Positions 26,001 to 35,382 of a stretch of DNA of 64,000 bases are shown here, in pieces. The position numbers were made by a program, and so were the translations under genes. Where the stretch lies: NCBI GenBank assembly GCA_031417555.1, contig JANOVV010000072.1, positions 1-64,000 of the forward strand, given 5' to 3'. The stretch comes from JADKIH01 sp031417555 (GTDB taxonomy: Bacteria; Bacteroidota; Bacteroidia; AKYH767-A; 2013-40CM-41-45). The notes beneath the pieces are model-generated. The model did not search any database. It was given only the letters and a program-made list of their open reading frames with translations, and was not told the DNA's origin. Numbering within the stretch: position 1 is the first letter of the stretch; every line of letters begins with the position of its first letter.

Positions 26001-27026
26001 ATGAATGAGACATTAATACTTGGAATAGAATCATCGTGCGATGAGACTGCAGCGGCAGTGCTTAGAGGGTCGTGTGAATTGTCAAATGTCATAGCGGATC
26101 AGAGTCTGATTCATAGGTATTATGGTGGCGTTGTTCCGGAGCTTGCTTCAAGAGCCCATCAGCAAAAAATAATTCCTGTGGTTGAAGAAGCTCTGCGCCA
26201 GGCAAATATAACTAAAAACGAGCTTCATGCTATAGCTTTTACAAGAGGCCCGGGTTTAATGGGTGCTTTATTAGTCGGCGTCTCTTTTGCAAAAGCATTT
26301 GCAATGGGTTTATCGATTCCTATTATTGACGTAAATCACATGCAAGGCCATGTTCTTGCTCATTTTATAAGAAAGAAAAATGAGAACAAGCCTCTACCCT
26401 CTTTTCCTTTTCTTTGCCTGATTGTATCGGGCGGACATACACAAATTGTCAAAGTGGATGATTATTTAACGATGACAATTATCGGACAAACGAGAGATGA
26501 TGCAGCGGGTGAAGCATTTGATAAATCGGCAAAAATTTTAGGAATTCCTTATCCCGGAGGTCCATTGATTGATCAAATGTCTAAAACAGGTAATCCAAAT
26601 AAATTTCTTTTCCCTACTCCTAATGTTGACGGACTCGATTTTAGTTTTTCAGGATTGAAGACAGCCATTTTATATTTTATCAGAGATGAAATAAAAAAAG
26701 ATGAGAACTTTATTCAAAATAATAAGGCTGATATCTGCGCCTCTATTCAGCAAAGTATAGTTTCCATACTTATGATAAAATTACGAATGGCAATTAAACT
26801 TACAGGCATCCATGAAATTGCAATAGCCGGAGGCGTAAGTGCAAACAGTGCGTTACGCCAATCCATTAATAAACTTGCAGAGACCGATGGGTGCACCGTT
26901 TATATTCCTCCTTTTGAATATTGCACTGACAATGCCGCTATGATTGCAATTACCGGCTATTATAAATTTCAGAAAGGGTTGTTTGCTGATCAGGATATCG
27001 TTCCTTTAGCCAGAATGCCTTTTTAA
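26001..27026 (+). CDS. tsaD: tRNA threonylcarbamoyladenosine transferase TsaD
   Basis: 341-residue member of the Kae1/TsaD/YgjD family, which transfers threonylcarbamoyl to A37 of tRNAs reading ANN codons (t6A), working with TsaB and TsaE. The hallmark motifs are all present: GIESSCDETAAAV, the metal-binding HMQGH (H113 and H117), VSGGHTQIV, DAAGEAFDKSAKILG, PYPGGP and the C-terminal CTDNAAMIA. Full length, with an ATG start. Its only partners in the window are the divergent tamB gene and a convergent TonB-like gene. Confidence 0.98.
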   Translation: MNETLILGIESSCDETAAAVLRGSCELSNVIADQSLIHRYYGGVVPELASRAHQQKIIPVVEEALRQANITKNELHAIAFTRGPGLMGALLVGVSFAKAFAMGLSIPIIDVNHMQGHVLAHFIRKKNENKPLPSFPFLCLIVSGGHTQIVKVDDYLTMTIIGQTRDDAAGEAFDKSAKILGIPYPGGPLIDQMSKTGNPNKFLFPTPNVDGLDFSFSGLKTAILYFIRDEIKKDENFIQNNKADICASIQQSIVSILMIKLRMAIKLTGIHEIAIAGGVSANSALRQSINKLAETDGCTVYIPPFEYCTDNAAMIAITGYYKFQKGLFADQDIVPLARMPF

Positions 27027-27100
27027 ATTTACTTTATTCCTGAATGATAGGGTTGGAATATAATTACTGTTTTTAATAAATTTTTAACTTCTAACAACAA

Positions 27101-27538
27101 TTAATGCAAATTAAAATTTACGGGTAAATTATACTGTACACTTACTCGCCTGTCATTTATTCTCCCAGGGGTCCAAACCGGCATTTTATTTATAACTCGC
27201 AATACTTCTTCATCAAGTCCATAACCAAGACCTCTTAATATTTTTGCATCATTTACTTTCCCTTCTTTATTTATAACAAATGTCACATATATTTTACCAG
27301 TTATTCTATTCCTTCTTGCCTGTTTAGTATATTTTATTTTTTTCAAAAACTTAAACAACTTCGCATCCCCTCCGGGAAAAGATGGCATTTGCTCAGCATT
27401 TGTAAATATTTTTCCACTTTCATCTTTTTGATTCTTTAGCGAATCTTTAGAATGAAAATTAATAGAATCAGTTTGTGCTTTGGTTAATACTGTTAGCGAT
27501 AAAAAAATAAAAATAAAAATCGATTTATGGTATTTCAT
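27101..27538 (-). CDS. Secreted TonB C-terminal-domain protein
   Basis: 145 residues. A signal peptide (MKYHKSIFIFIFLSLTVLTKAQ) is followed by a linker and a TonB_C domain (about 60-145) with PSFPGGDAKLFKFLKKIKY, GKIYVTFVINKEGKVNDAKI, GLDEEVLRVINKMPVWTPG and YNLPVNF. Classical TonB keeps an uncleaved N-terminal membrane helix that contacts ExbB/ExbD; here the N-terminus looks cleavable and no second helix is present, so direct energy coupling is doubtful. Free-standing domains of this kind are frequent in Bacteroidota. It lies 28 bases downstream of the M13 peptidase on the same strand, possibly co-transcribed. Confidence 0.85.
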   Translation of the reverse strand: MKYHKSIFIFIFLSLTVLTKAQTDSINFHSKDSLKNQKDESGKIFTNAEQMPSFPGGDAKLFKFLKKIKYTKQARRNRITGKIYVTFVINKEGKVNDAKILRGLGYGLDEEVLRVINKMPVWTPGRINDRRVSVQYNLPVNFNLH

Positions 27539-27566
27539 AAATAAAATATTAAAATAGTAAAAACAA

Positions 27567-29615
27567 TTACCAAATCTTTACTCTTACAGAATCTGCTCTC
27601 CACATTTTATCACCTTCTTTTATTCCGAATGCTTCATAAAATTCAGGTACGTTGCTTAATGGGCCGTTAACACGTAAAAAATTCGGAGCATGTACATCGG
27701 TCATAATTTGCATAGCTAATGATTTGTCACGGGCATGTCCAAGCCAACTTATTGCATAACCCAGAAAATATCTTTGAACCGGTGTTAGTCCGTCTATCAT
27801 AACACCTTTTTTATATTGTTCTGTTTTCTTAAAAGCATCAAGGCCGATTACAACACCTCCTAAATCGGCAATATTTTCACCGAGTGAAGCTTTCCCATTT
27901 ACATGCAGACTGTCGAGCAAAACATAATTATTGAATTGCTCTTCAAGCAAATTAGCACGTTGAGTAAAGTTAATGGAATCCTGCGGTAACCACCAATTGG
28001 TAAGATTACCAAAGGCATCAAATTGCCGGCCGTAATCGTCAAAGCCATGTGTCAATTCATGACCAATTGTACTTGCAGCTGCATAGCCATATATTATAGC
28101 ATCATCAGCCAGAGAATCCGGAAGTCCCGGGATTAGAAATTGCGCTGCAGGTAATACAATTTCATTATTCGATGGATTGTAATATGCATTATACGTTTGT
28201 GGCGTCATTTCCCATTCATTCCGATCGACAGGCTTATAAAGTTTTGAAACTTCATAATTATACTTCCACTTTTTGCAATTCAAAACATTTTGAACGTGAG
28301 AATTTCTGCTTAGTTCTAAAGATGAATAATCCCTCCACTTATCAGGAAAGCATACTTTGCTTTTAATTTTACTTAGTTTAAATTCTGCTTTGGATTTAGT
28401 ACTGTCAGACATCCAATCCAATTTACTTACATGTTCTTGAAAAGTAACCATCATGTTTTCTGTAAGTTCTTTGTAACGATTACGCATGGCAACGGGAACA
28501 TATTTTTCGACATACAATTGTCCTAAAGCATCGCCCAAATAAGATTCTTCTTCATCCATGATTCTTTTCCAACGAGGGCGTTGCGTAGTTGTTCCCGACA
28601 TAACCGTTCCAAAAAAACTAAAGTTTTGCAAATCGAATGGCTTACTTAAATCTTTTGCAAAATCATTAATCAGATTCCATCGCAAATATGTTTTCCAATC
28701 GTTTAAACCAATTGTGTTCAGGCTTTTTTCAACTTGCTTATAAAATTCCGGTTGACCGATAATAACTGAATCAATGTTTTTAATATTTATTTGCTCAAGA
28801 AAAGTTTTCCAGGGTATTGAAGGAGTAAGTAATGTAAATTCTTCCAGGCTCATTTTATTATAATTCAAATAAGGATCATTTAGATCTTCCAGTTTTCTTG
28901 AAGCTCGCGCCAGATCTGCTTCTATATTGAATACAGTTTCACTATTCGCTTTCGCTATTTTTTCATTATCGCCGAGCAGGGTGAACATTTTAATTAAATG
29001 TATCTTATATTCTTTTCGAATGTTTTGTGTTCGTGCATCTGTATTTAAATAATAATCACGTTCAGGTAATCCAATTCCGCCCTGGTAAAAATGCAAAGCC
29101 ATTTTATTACTATTCTTTTCATCCTGGAAAATAGCAGGAGAAAATAAAGGCGATCCCGCATACATTTGAAATTCGGCGATGACTTTTAATAAATCGTCTT
29201 TTGATTTTATTGAAGCAATTAAATCAAATTGCGGTTGCAATGGTTTTATACCTTGTTCATCTATAGAAAGTGAATCCATGCCGGCAAACCAAAAATCTCC
29301 AATTCGCTGGGTATTGCTTCCCTTTTTTGCTTCTTTATTGCCGGCTGATTCATCGTTGATTTGTCGAATCTGATTATAAATATCATTTCTCACCAGATTG
29401 CCAATTCCCCATCGACGTTCACTGGATGGAATTGGATTATTCTTCATCCATGACCCTGTAGCAAAACCAAAAAAGTCGTCACCGGGTTTTATAGTACTAT
29501 CAATATATTGAAAAAGAAAATCATCTTCTTTTATTAATGAATAATCTTTCTCTTTTTGTTTACAGGAAGAAAAAGCAAGAAGTGAAATCATTAAAAAGAA
29601 GTAGCGGTAATTCAT
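27567..29615 (-). CDS. M13 (neprilysin/PepO-type) zinc metallopeptidase lipoprotein
   Basis: 682 residues. The N-terminus ends in a lipobox (SLLAFSSC), so the enzyme is a membrane-anchored lipoprotein facing the periplasm or outside. The M13 N-domain begins DDFFGFATGSWMKNNPIPSS. The catalytic part has the substrate-binding NAYYNPSNNEIVLPA, zinc motif HELTH (H519, E520, H523), the third ligand E580 and D584 in GENIADLGGV, and ends with FGIKEGDKMWR...VRVKIW, the conserved family C-terminus. All catalytic residues are intact. It is expected to cut small peptides. A gap of 378 bases upstream holds its promoter. Confidence 0.96.
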   Translation of the reverse strand: MNYRYFFLMISLLAFSSCKQKEKDYSLIKEDDFLFQYIDSTIKPGDDFFGFATGSWMKNNPIPSSERRWGIGNLVRNDIYNQIRQINDESAGNKEAKKGSNTQRIGDFWFAGMDSLSIDEQGIKPLQPQFDLIASIKSKDDLLKVIAEFQMYAGSPLFSPAIFQDEKNSNKMALHFYQGGIGLPERDYYLNTDARTQNIRKEYKIHLIKMFTLLGDNEKIAKANSETVFNIEADLARASRKLEDLNDPYLNYNKMSLEEFTLLTPSIPWKTFLEQINIKNIDSVIIGQPEFYKQVEKSLNTIGLNDWKTYLRWNLINDFAKDLSKPFDLQNFSFFGTVMSGTTTQRPRWKRIMDEEESYLGDALGQLYVEKYVPVAMRNRYKELTENMMVTFQEHVSKLDWMSDSTKSKAEFKLSKIKSKVCFPDKWRDYSSLELSRNSHVQNVLNCKKWKYNYEVSKLYKPVDRNEWEMTPQTYNAYYNPSNNEIVLPAAQFLIPGLPDSLADDAIIYGYAAASTIGHELTHGFDDYGRQFDAFGNLTNWWLPQDSINFTQRANLLEEQFNNYVLLDSLHVNGKASLGENIADLGGVVIGLDAFKKTEQYKKGVMIDGLTPVQRYFLGYAISWLGHARDKSLAMQIMTDVHAPNFLRVNGPLSNVPEFYEAFGIKEGDKMWRADSVRVKIW

Positions 29616-29993
29616 GATTGTTTGTTTTTGGTTATTAATTTTTGGTAAAAGGTAATTAGTTTATGATTATTAATTATTGGTAATATTATATAAAAGACTT
29701 GTAAAAATTAAATAAATATTTGTGTTTTCTAATAAATTTTAAAATAGAATTTGCTGTTTATTATAAAATTACGAGCCATAAACTAAACATACGATTATTG
29801 CCTCAAAAAAAAATATAATAAGCATTTCATATAAGCAGTATAAACCGAAATTGCATATTGCATCATGATACTTGATTCTTGATACTTGATACTAAATTTA
29901 TAATCATCAATAAAAGCTCAAAATAACCTAAACCCTGAAAAACTGATGACAATTCTATGTCTGAGTAATCATTAAATTCGCAAAAAATAATTT
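29616..29993. other. 378-base divergent gap
   Basis: Separates the M13 peptidase (minus) from the TolB-like gene (plus). It is A/T-rich and contains a GTATCAA-family array (29866-29893). No hairpin terminator, open frame or clear paired promoter boxes were seen. Confidence 0.5.
29866..29893. repeat. 7-bp tandem repeat (TGATACT, 4 units)
   Basis: TGATACT, TGATTCT, TGATACT, TGATACT: the reverse complement of the AGTATCA unit, with one substitution in the second copy. Confidence 0.85.
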
Positions 29994-31061
29994 ATGTCGG
30001 AAATCAGACTTTTAATTTTAGGTTTATTTACTTTTTGTTTTTCAGGAAACATTTATTCTCAGAATGGTGAATTAGAAAAAAAGATAGTTCATTATCCGGA
30101 AGAAAAACATTTTAAATCTGTCAGACAGCTAACTTTTGGGGGTGATAATGCCGAAGCTTATTTTAGTTTCAATGATAAAATGCTTTCTTTTCAGGTTACT
30201 AATCCGGCATGGAAAGTTTCTTGCGATCAGATATATTTTTCATCGATTAAAAATTTTAAACCAACGATGGTAAGTACGGGAAAAGGAAGAACGACATGCT
30301 CCTATTTTCTTCCGGGTGATAGTTTAATTTTATATGCTTCAACGCATGAAAATTCCGAAGAATGCCCGCCTAAACCGGCAACTCGTGAAGATCATAAATA
30401 TGTTTGGCCTGTTTATTCGAGTTTTGATATTTATGTTTCAGATTTGAAAGGCAACATCCGAAGAAAATTAACAGACATTCCGGGTTATGATGCAGAGGCA
30501 ACGCTAAGTCCTAAAGGTGATAAAATTGTCTTTACTTCACTACGAAATGGAGATCTCGATTTATATACAATGGATATTGACGGAACAAATATTAAGCAGG
30601 TAACAAACGAGCTAGGATATGATGGCGGAGCATTTTTTTCGCCCGATGGAAAAGATCTGATCTTCCGTGCATCCCGACCGAAATCAGAAGAAGATATTAA
30701 AACATATAAAGAACTTCTTGATCAGGGAATGGTGATGCCAACAAATATGGAACTTTTTACATGCCATATAGATGGCTCAGGACTCAGACAGGTAACAAAT
30801 CTTGGAGGGGCTAATTGGGCTCCCTATTATTCGCGCGATGGGAAAAAAGTTATTTTCTCAAGCAATCATGAAAAGAAAGGGTATCATTTCAATTTATGGA
30901 TGTGTGATTTAGATGGAAGCCATCTGGAACAAATTACCTTTGACCCTGTTTTTGATGCTTTTCCTGTTTTTTCGGGAGATGGTAAAAGATTAGTGTTTTC
31001 CAGTAACAGAAACAATGGTGGCGGCCATGATACAAATCTTTTTATTGCAGAATGGAAATAG
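29994..31061 (+). CDS. TolB-like PD40 beta-propeller protein, secreted
   Basis: 355 residues with a signal peptide ending near NIYSQ (residue 23). The repeats DIYVSDLKGN.RRKLTDIPGYD, DLYTMDIDGTNIKQVTNELGYD, ELFTCHIDGSGLRQVTNLGG and NLWMCDLDGSHLEQITFDP, each followed by A.(F/Y)S.DGK.(I/L)(I/V)F.S, are textbook PD40/TolB propeller blades. No peptidase domain or catalytic triad is attached. A periplasmic or outer-membrane scaffold role is likely. It precedes the RND efflux operon with an 83-base gap, but a separate promoter is possible there. Confidence 0.87.
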   Translation: MSEIRLLILGLFTFCFSGNIYSQNGELEKKIVHYPEEKHFKSVRQLTFGGDNAEAYFSFNDKMLSFQVTNPAWKVSCDQIYFSSIKNFKPTMVSTGKGRTTCSYFLPGDSLILYASTHENSEECPPKPATREDHKYVWPVYSSFDIYVSDLKGNIRRKLTDIPGYDAEATLSPKGDKIVFTSLRNGDLDLYTMDIDGTNIKQVTNELGYDGGAFFSPDGKDLIFRASRPKSEEDIKTYKELLDQGMVMPTNMELFTCHIDGSGLRQVTNLGGANWAPYYSRDGKKVIFSSNHEKKGYHFNLWMCDLDGSHLEQITFDPVFDAFPVFSGDGKRLVFSSNRNNGGGHDTNLFIAEWK

Positions 31062-31105
31062 ATAAATTAATAGAAAGTTCTTTCTATTAATTATTTTATT
31101 GCAAA

Positions 31106-31137
31106 ATTGCATTCTCTTAATTTTAGAGGTTAAATTT
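31106..31137 (+). promoter_or_regulatory. Possible promoter of the first RND operon
   Basis: TTG (31106-31108), 21 bases, then TAAATTTA (31130-31137), one mismatch from TAnnTTTG. It lies 7 bases before the adaptor ATG, so the leader would be very short. Confidence 0.3.
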
Positions 31138-31144
31138 ACTTTTT

Positions 31145-32218
31145 ATGAAAACAGGCCGAATATTGATTTTTTTTGGATTGTTATTGATAGGGATTGTAAT
31201 CTATGTGAATAAATTCCGTAACAATCAATCTGAAGTGAATATTCAAAATCAAAAAACGCCACCACCGATGAGTGTTAGCGGAATTGTTGTTACTTCTCAG
31301 GTCATTGAAGACAAAATTTTCTCCTCAGGAAGTTTAATAGCAAAAGATGAAGTAGAAATCCGTAATGAAATCCCCGGTAAAATTACTTCAATCCTTTTCA
31401 AAGAAGGATCCAAAGTCAGAAAAGGCGAAACACTTGTAACTCTTTATAATTCCGACCTGCTTGCTCAATTAAAAAAATTACAGCTACAAAAAGATGTGGC
31501 TCAGAAAACGGAAGAGCGTCAAAAAGATCTTTTAGCAATTAACGGAATCAGTAAACAAGATTATGAACTTTCACAGAATCAATTGCTGACGATACAAGCC
31601 GACATTGATCTGATAGAATCAAACTTAAGTAAAACGCGTATTGAAGCTCCATTCGATGGCATCATTGGTTTAAAAACCGTCAGCACCGGTGCTTTTCTTG
31701 CAATCAATACCCGGATTGCAAGTATACAATCTGTAAATCCCATTAAACTGGAATTTGCACTTCCCGAGCGTTATCGTTCGATGATAGGTGATACCACTTC
31801 AATCAATTTTACTACTGAATCATCTGAAGGAATTTTTAAAGGAAAAATATATGCTTTTGAACCAAAGATAGATTTACAAACCAGAAGTGTACTTGTAAGA
31901 GCACTATGCTCCAACGATCAGTTTAAATTATTTCCGGGAGCTTTTGTTCGTGTTGAAATTCCATTAAAAAAAATTGATAAGGCAATTCTTATTCCAACAC
32001 AAGCATTGATTCCTGAATTAAAAGGTCAAAAAGTATTTATTACCAAAAACGGCAAAGCCGAAAAAATTGATGTCGAAACAGGAATCAGAAACGATTCTAC
32101 CATTCAAATAAAAGCGGGATTAACTGAAGGTGATACTGTTCTCATCACGGGTCTAATGCAGATGCGACAAGGAATGCCATTGAAAGTGAATTTAAAAAAT
32201 CAAAGTAACAATAATTAA
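31145..32218 (+). CDS. RND efflux periplasmic adaptor (membrane fusion protein)
   Basis: 357 residues. An uncleaved N-terminal membrane helix (ILIFFGLLLIGIVIYV) is followed by the adaptor fold: a barrel-sandwich half with EVEIRNEIPGKITSILFKEG, an alpha-hairpin (about 95-150), the second lipoyl half with TRIEAPFDGIIGLKTVSTGA, a beta-barrel (PIKLEFALPERYRSMI) and a membrane-proximal domain (ALIPELKGQKVFITKNGKA). It connects the pump to a TolC-type channel. The pump gene begins 11 bases later, and the channel gene follows, so this is a complete tripartite operon. Confidence 0.95.
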   Translation: MKTGRILIFFGLLLIGIVIYVNKFRNNQSEVNIQNQKTPPPMSVSGIVVTSQVIEDKIFSSGSLIAKDEVEIRNEIPGKITSILFKEGSKVRKGETLVTLYNSDLLAQLKKLQLQKDVAQKTEERQKDLLAINGISKQDYELSQNQLLTIQADIDLIESNLSKTRIEAPFDGIIGLKTVSTGAFLAINTRIASIQSVNPIKLEFALPERYRSMIGDTTSINFTTESSEGIFKGKIYAFEPKIDLQTRSVLVRALCSNDQFKLFPGAFVRVEIPLKKIDKAILIPTQALIPELKGQKVFITKNGKAEKIDVETGIRNDSTIQIKAGLTEGDTVLITGLMQMRQGMPLKVNLKNQSNNN

Positions 32219-32229
32219 AAAACTATATT

Positions 32230-35200
32230 TTGTCTCTCTCATCAATAAGCTTAAAACGTCCGGTATTAGCAATGGTAATGTCTATTATCATTATGCTTTT
32301 TGGTTTTATAGGATATAAATTTTTAGGTGTAAGAGAATATCCTTCCATTGATCCGCCGGTAATTACAGTACGAACAGCCTATTCGGGAGCGAATGCAGAA
32401 GTTATAGAATCGCAAATTACGGAGCCTCTTGAAAAAGCTATCAATGGTATTTCCGGAATTCGCTCCATCGCCTCTGCCAGTAATCTGGGAAGCAGTAACA
32501 TCACCGTAGAGTTTGATCTTAATATCGATCTTGAAGCAGCAGCCAACGATGTGAGAGATAAAGTTTCACAAGCCGTCAGACAATTGCCTCAAGACATTGA
32601 TGCTCCACCTGTGGTAACGAAGTCGGATGCTAACAGTGATGCAATAATTTCTATGACAATCGAAAGTAATGTCAGAAATCAACTGGAGGTAAGCGATTAC
32701 GCAGCCAATGTAATTCAGGAACGATTACAAACTATTCCTGGAGTTAGCACTATTCAAATCTGGGGTGAGAAAAAATTTGCCATGCGAATTTGGTTGGATC
32801 CCGCAAGACTTTCAGCATATGCACTTACTCCACTCGACATACAGAAATCGCTGAACAGAGAAAATGTTGAATTACCGGGAGGGAAAATTGTTGGAAATAA
32901 TACAGAGCTTACTGTAAATACAAGAGGAAGGTTAAAAACTGCCGATGAATTCAATAATCTGATCATAAGTTCTAACCAGGGAATTACAGTCAGGCTTAGC
33001 GATGTTGGAATTGCAAAACTTGGACCTGAAAACGAAGAAACTATTCTTAAACAATCCGGTGTTCCAATGATAGGTTTAGGAATTGTTCCTCAACCGGGTT
33101 CGAATTATATTGAAATTGCAGATGAGTTTTACAAGCGGTTTGATCAACTAAAAAAAGATCTGCCAAAAGATTTCAAGTTAGGAATCGCACTTGACAATAC
33201 AAGTTTTATCCGCCGTTCTATCGGAGAAGTAGAAGAAACGTTGTTGATTGCTTTCTTACTCGTTGTCTTAATAATATATCTTTTCTTCAGGGATTGGCTT
33301 ATCGCTATCCGCCCCCTTATTGATATTCCTGTTTCTTTGATTGGTGCTTTTTTTATAATGTATCTGGCAGGATTTAGTATAAACATTCTGACACTGCTTG
33401 CAATTGTACTGGCAACGGGATTGGTTGTTGACGATGGAATTGTTGTCACTGAAAATATTTATAAAAAAATTGAGAAGGGTATGCCTCCATTAGAGGCAGC
33501 CGAAAAAGGTTCTAATGAAATTTTCTTTGCAGTCGTTTCCACGTCAATGACTCTCGCTATTGTATTTCTTCCGATAATTTTTCTTCAGGGTTTCGTTGGA
33601 AGCCTTTTCAGGGAATTCGGTATTGTCATGGCAGGGGCCATATTAATTTCAGCTTTCGTTTCGCTTTCACTTACTCCTGTATTAAACGTTAAACTTGCCA
33701 GGAAAAATCATAAACATTCAAAATTTTATGAAAGAACAGAGCCGTTTTTTATTAAAATGACAGAAGGATATCGTCGCTCTCTAACAAGTTTTATCAATCG
33801 GAGAGGCTGGGCTTGGGGAATTCTTTTAGCATCTTTTCTTCTAATATTTGGAGTAGGTTCTTTATTGCAATCCGAATTAGCGCCTCTAGAAGATAGAAGT
33901 TTACTGCGCTTGCAAGTAACCACCCCTGAAGGAACTTCTTTTGATTACATGGATAAATACATGCAAAAACTTGTTGGATTTGCAATTGATTCTGTCCCTG
34001 AAAAAAGAATTGCCTTAAGTGTTACAGCTCCCGGATTTACCGGCTCAGGTGCCGTAAATACAGGTTTTCTAAGATTAGGTTTAATCGAACCAGGCTCCAG
34101 AAAAAGATCGCAGCAAAAAATTGCTGATATGATTACAAAAAATTTAAAATTTTTTCCTGAAGGACGGGCATTCGTTTTACAAGAGCAAACAATAAGCGTT
34201 GGCATTACCGGCCGAACAAGTTTGCCGGTACAATATGTTTTGCAGGCTCCTAATTTTGAAAAATTAAAACAAGTATTACCCTTGTTTTTTGAAGAAGCAA
34301 ATAAAAATCCGGTTTTTCAGGGTGTCGATGTTAATCTTAAATTCAATAAACCGGAATTAAATATGACGATTAACCGTGATCGTGCCGCTGCTTTAGGAGT
34401 GTCTGTTGAAGACATAGCACAAACACTACAACTTTCGTATAGCGGAAAACGAATTTCTTATTTTACCATGAACGGCAAACAATATCAGGTAATCGCTCAG
34501 ATGAATCAAACATCCAGAGATGAACCGATGGATTTAAAGTCATTGTATGTCAGAAACGATAAGAATGAAATGATACAACTGGATAATTTATTAAACGTGA
34601 CTGAAGAAAGTAGTCCGCCCCAATTGTACCATTTTAACCGTTACAAATCGGCGACAATTTCTGCCGGTTTAGCACCTGGAAAAACAATAGGCGATGGAAT
34701 TGCAGCCATGGATGAAATTTCCAAAAAGGTTCTTGATGAGTCTTTCTCCACCGGCCTAACGGGTGCATCAAGAGACTTTGCTGAAAGCGGTTCAAATATT
34801 TGGTTTGCATTTGTACTTGCTCTGATTCTGATTTACCTCATTCTTGCTGCACAGTTTGAAAGTTTCGTTGATCCCTTCATTATAATGCTTACGGTTCCGC
34901 TTGCACTTGCCGGAGCTGTTATTTCTTTGTGGATGTTTAACCAAACATTAAATATTTTCAGCCAGATTGGAATTATTATGTTAATAGGACTTGTTACAAA
35001 AAATGGAATCCTTATTGTTGAATTTGCCAATCAGCAAAAAGCATTAGGACAAAACATAAAGGATGCAGTTATTGAAGCATCAACGATGAGGTTAAGGCCC
35101 ATACTAATGACTAGTATTGCCACAATACTTGGAGCACTGCCAATTGCTATCGGATTGGGTAATGGTTCTCAAAGCCGAATGCCTATGGGTATTGTTGTTG

Positions 35201-35295
35201 CAGGCGGGCTATTGTTTTCTTTAGTACTCACATTGTATGTTATTCCCTCTGTTTACACTTTCATTTCCCGAAAAGACCTTGAAAGAAAAGATTAA
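32230..35295 (+). CDS. RND efflux pump, HAE1/AcrB-like permease
   Basis: 1021-residue inner-membrane proton antiporter. The start codon is TTG (MSLSSISLKRPVLAMVMSI); there is no in-frame ATG before the first membrane helix, so the TTG is well supported. The architecture is twelve helices with two large periplasmic loops. The proton-relay acidic pair D401-D402 lies in TM4 (ATGLVVDDGIVVTENIY). Other marks are SGANAEVIESQITEPLEKA near the start and IGIIMLIGLVTKNGILIVEFANQ in the second half. The likely substrates are hydrophobic drugs or envelope metabolites; specificity cannot be read. The weak start codon may lower pump yield relative to the adaptor. Confidence 0.96.
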   Translation: MSLSSISLKRPVLAMVMSIIIMLFGFIGYKFLGVREYPSIDPPVITVRTAYSGANAEVIESQITEPLEKAINGISGIRSIASASNLGSSNITVEFDLNIDLEAAANDVRDKVSQAVRQLPQDIDAPPVVTKSDANSDAIISMTIESNVRNQLEVSDYAANVIQERLQTIPGVSTIQIWGEKKFAMRIWLDPARLSAYALTPLDIQKSLNRENVELPGGKIVGNNTELTVNTRGRLKTADEFNNLIISSNQGITVRLSDVGIAKLGPENEETILKQSGVPMIGLGIVPQPGSNYIEIADEFYKRFDQLKKDLPKDFKLGIALDNTSFIRRSIGEVEETLLIAFLLVVLIIYLFFRDWLIAIRPLIDIPVSLIGAFFIMYLAGFSINILTLLAIVLATGLVVDDGIVVTENIYKKIEKGMPPLEAAEKGSNEIFFAVVSTSMTLAIVFLPIIFLQGFVGSLFREFGIVMAGAILISAFVSLSLTPVLNVKLARKNHKHSKFYERTEPFFIKMTEGYRRSLTSFINRRGWAWGILLASFLLIFGVGSLLQSELAPLEDRSLLRLQVTTPEGTSFDYMDKYMQKLVGFAIDSVPEKRIALSVTAPGFTGSGAVNTGFLRLGLIEPGSRKRSQQKIADMITKNLKFFPEGRAFVLQEQTISVGITGRTSLPVQYVLQAPNFEKLKQVLPLFFEEANKNPVFQGVDVNLKFNKPELNMTINRDRAAALGVSVEDIAQTLQLSYSGKRISYFTMNGKQYQVIAQMNQTSRDEPMDLKSLYVRNDKNEMIQLDNLLNVTEESSPPQLYHFNRYKSATISAGLAPGKTIGDGIAAMDEISKKVLDESFSTGLTGASRDFAESGSNIWFAFVLALILIYLILAAQFESFVDPFIIMLTVPLALAGAVISLWMFNQTLNIFSQIGIIMLIGLVTKNGILIVEFANQQKALGQNIKDAVIEASTMRLRPILMTSIATILGALPIAIGLGNGSQSRMPMGIVVAGGLLFSLVLTLYVIPSVYTFISRKDLERKD

Positions 35296-35382
35296 TGGAT
35301 TTCATGAAAACACGTATAAATCATAGACTAAGTTCAATATACACAACGGTGATTATATTAATCAGAAACATATTATCAATAA

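Noticed and set aside
33144..34205. Several minus-strand frames inside the first RND pump
   Set aside because: Shadows of the pump gene.
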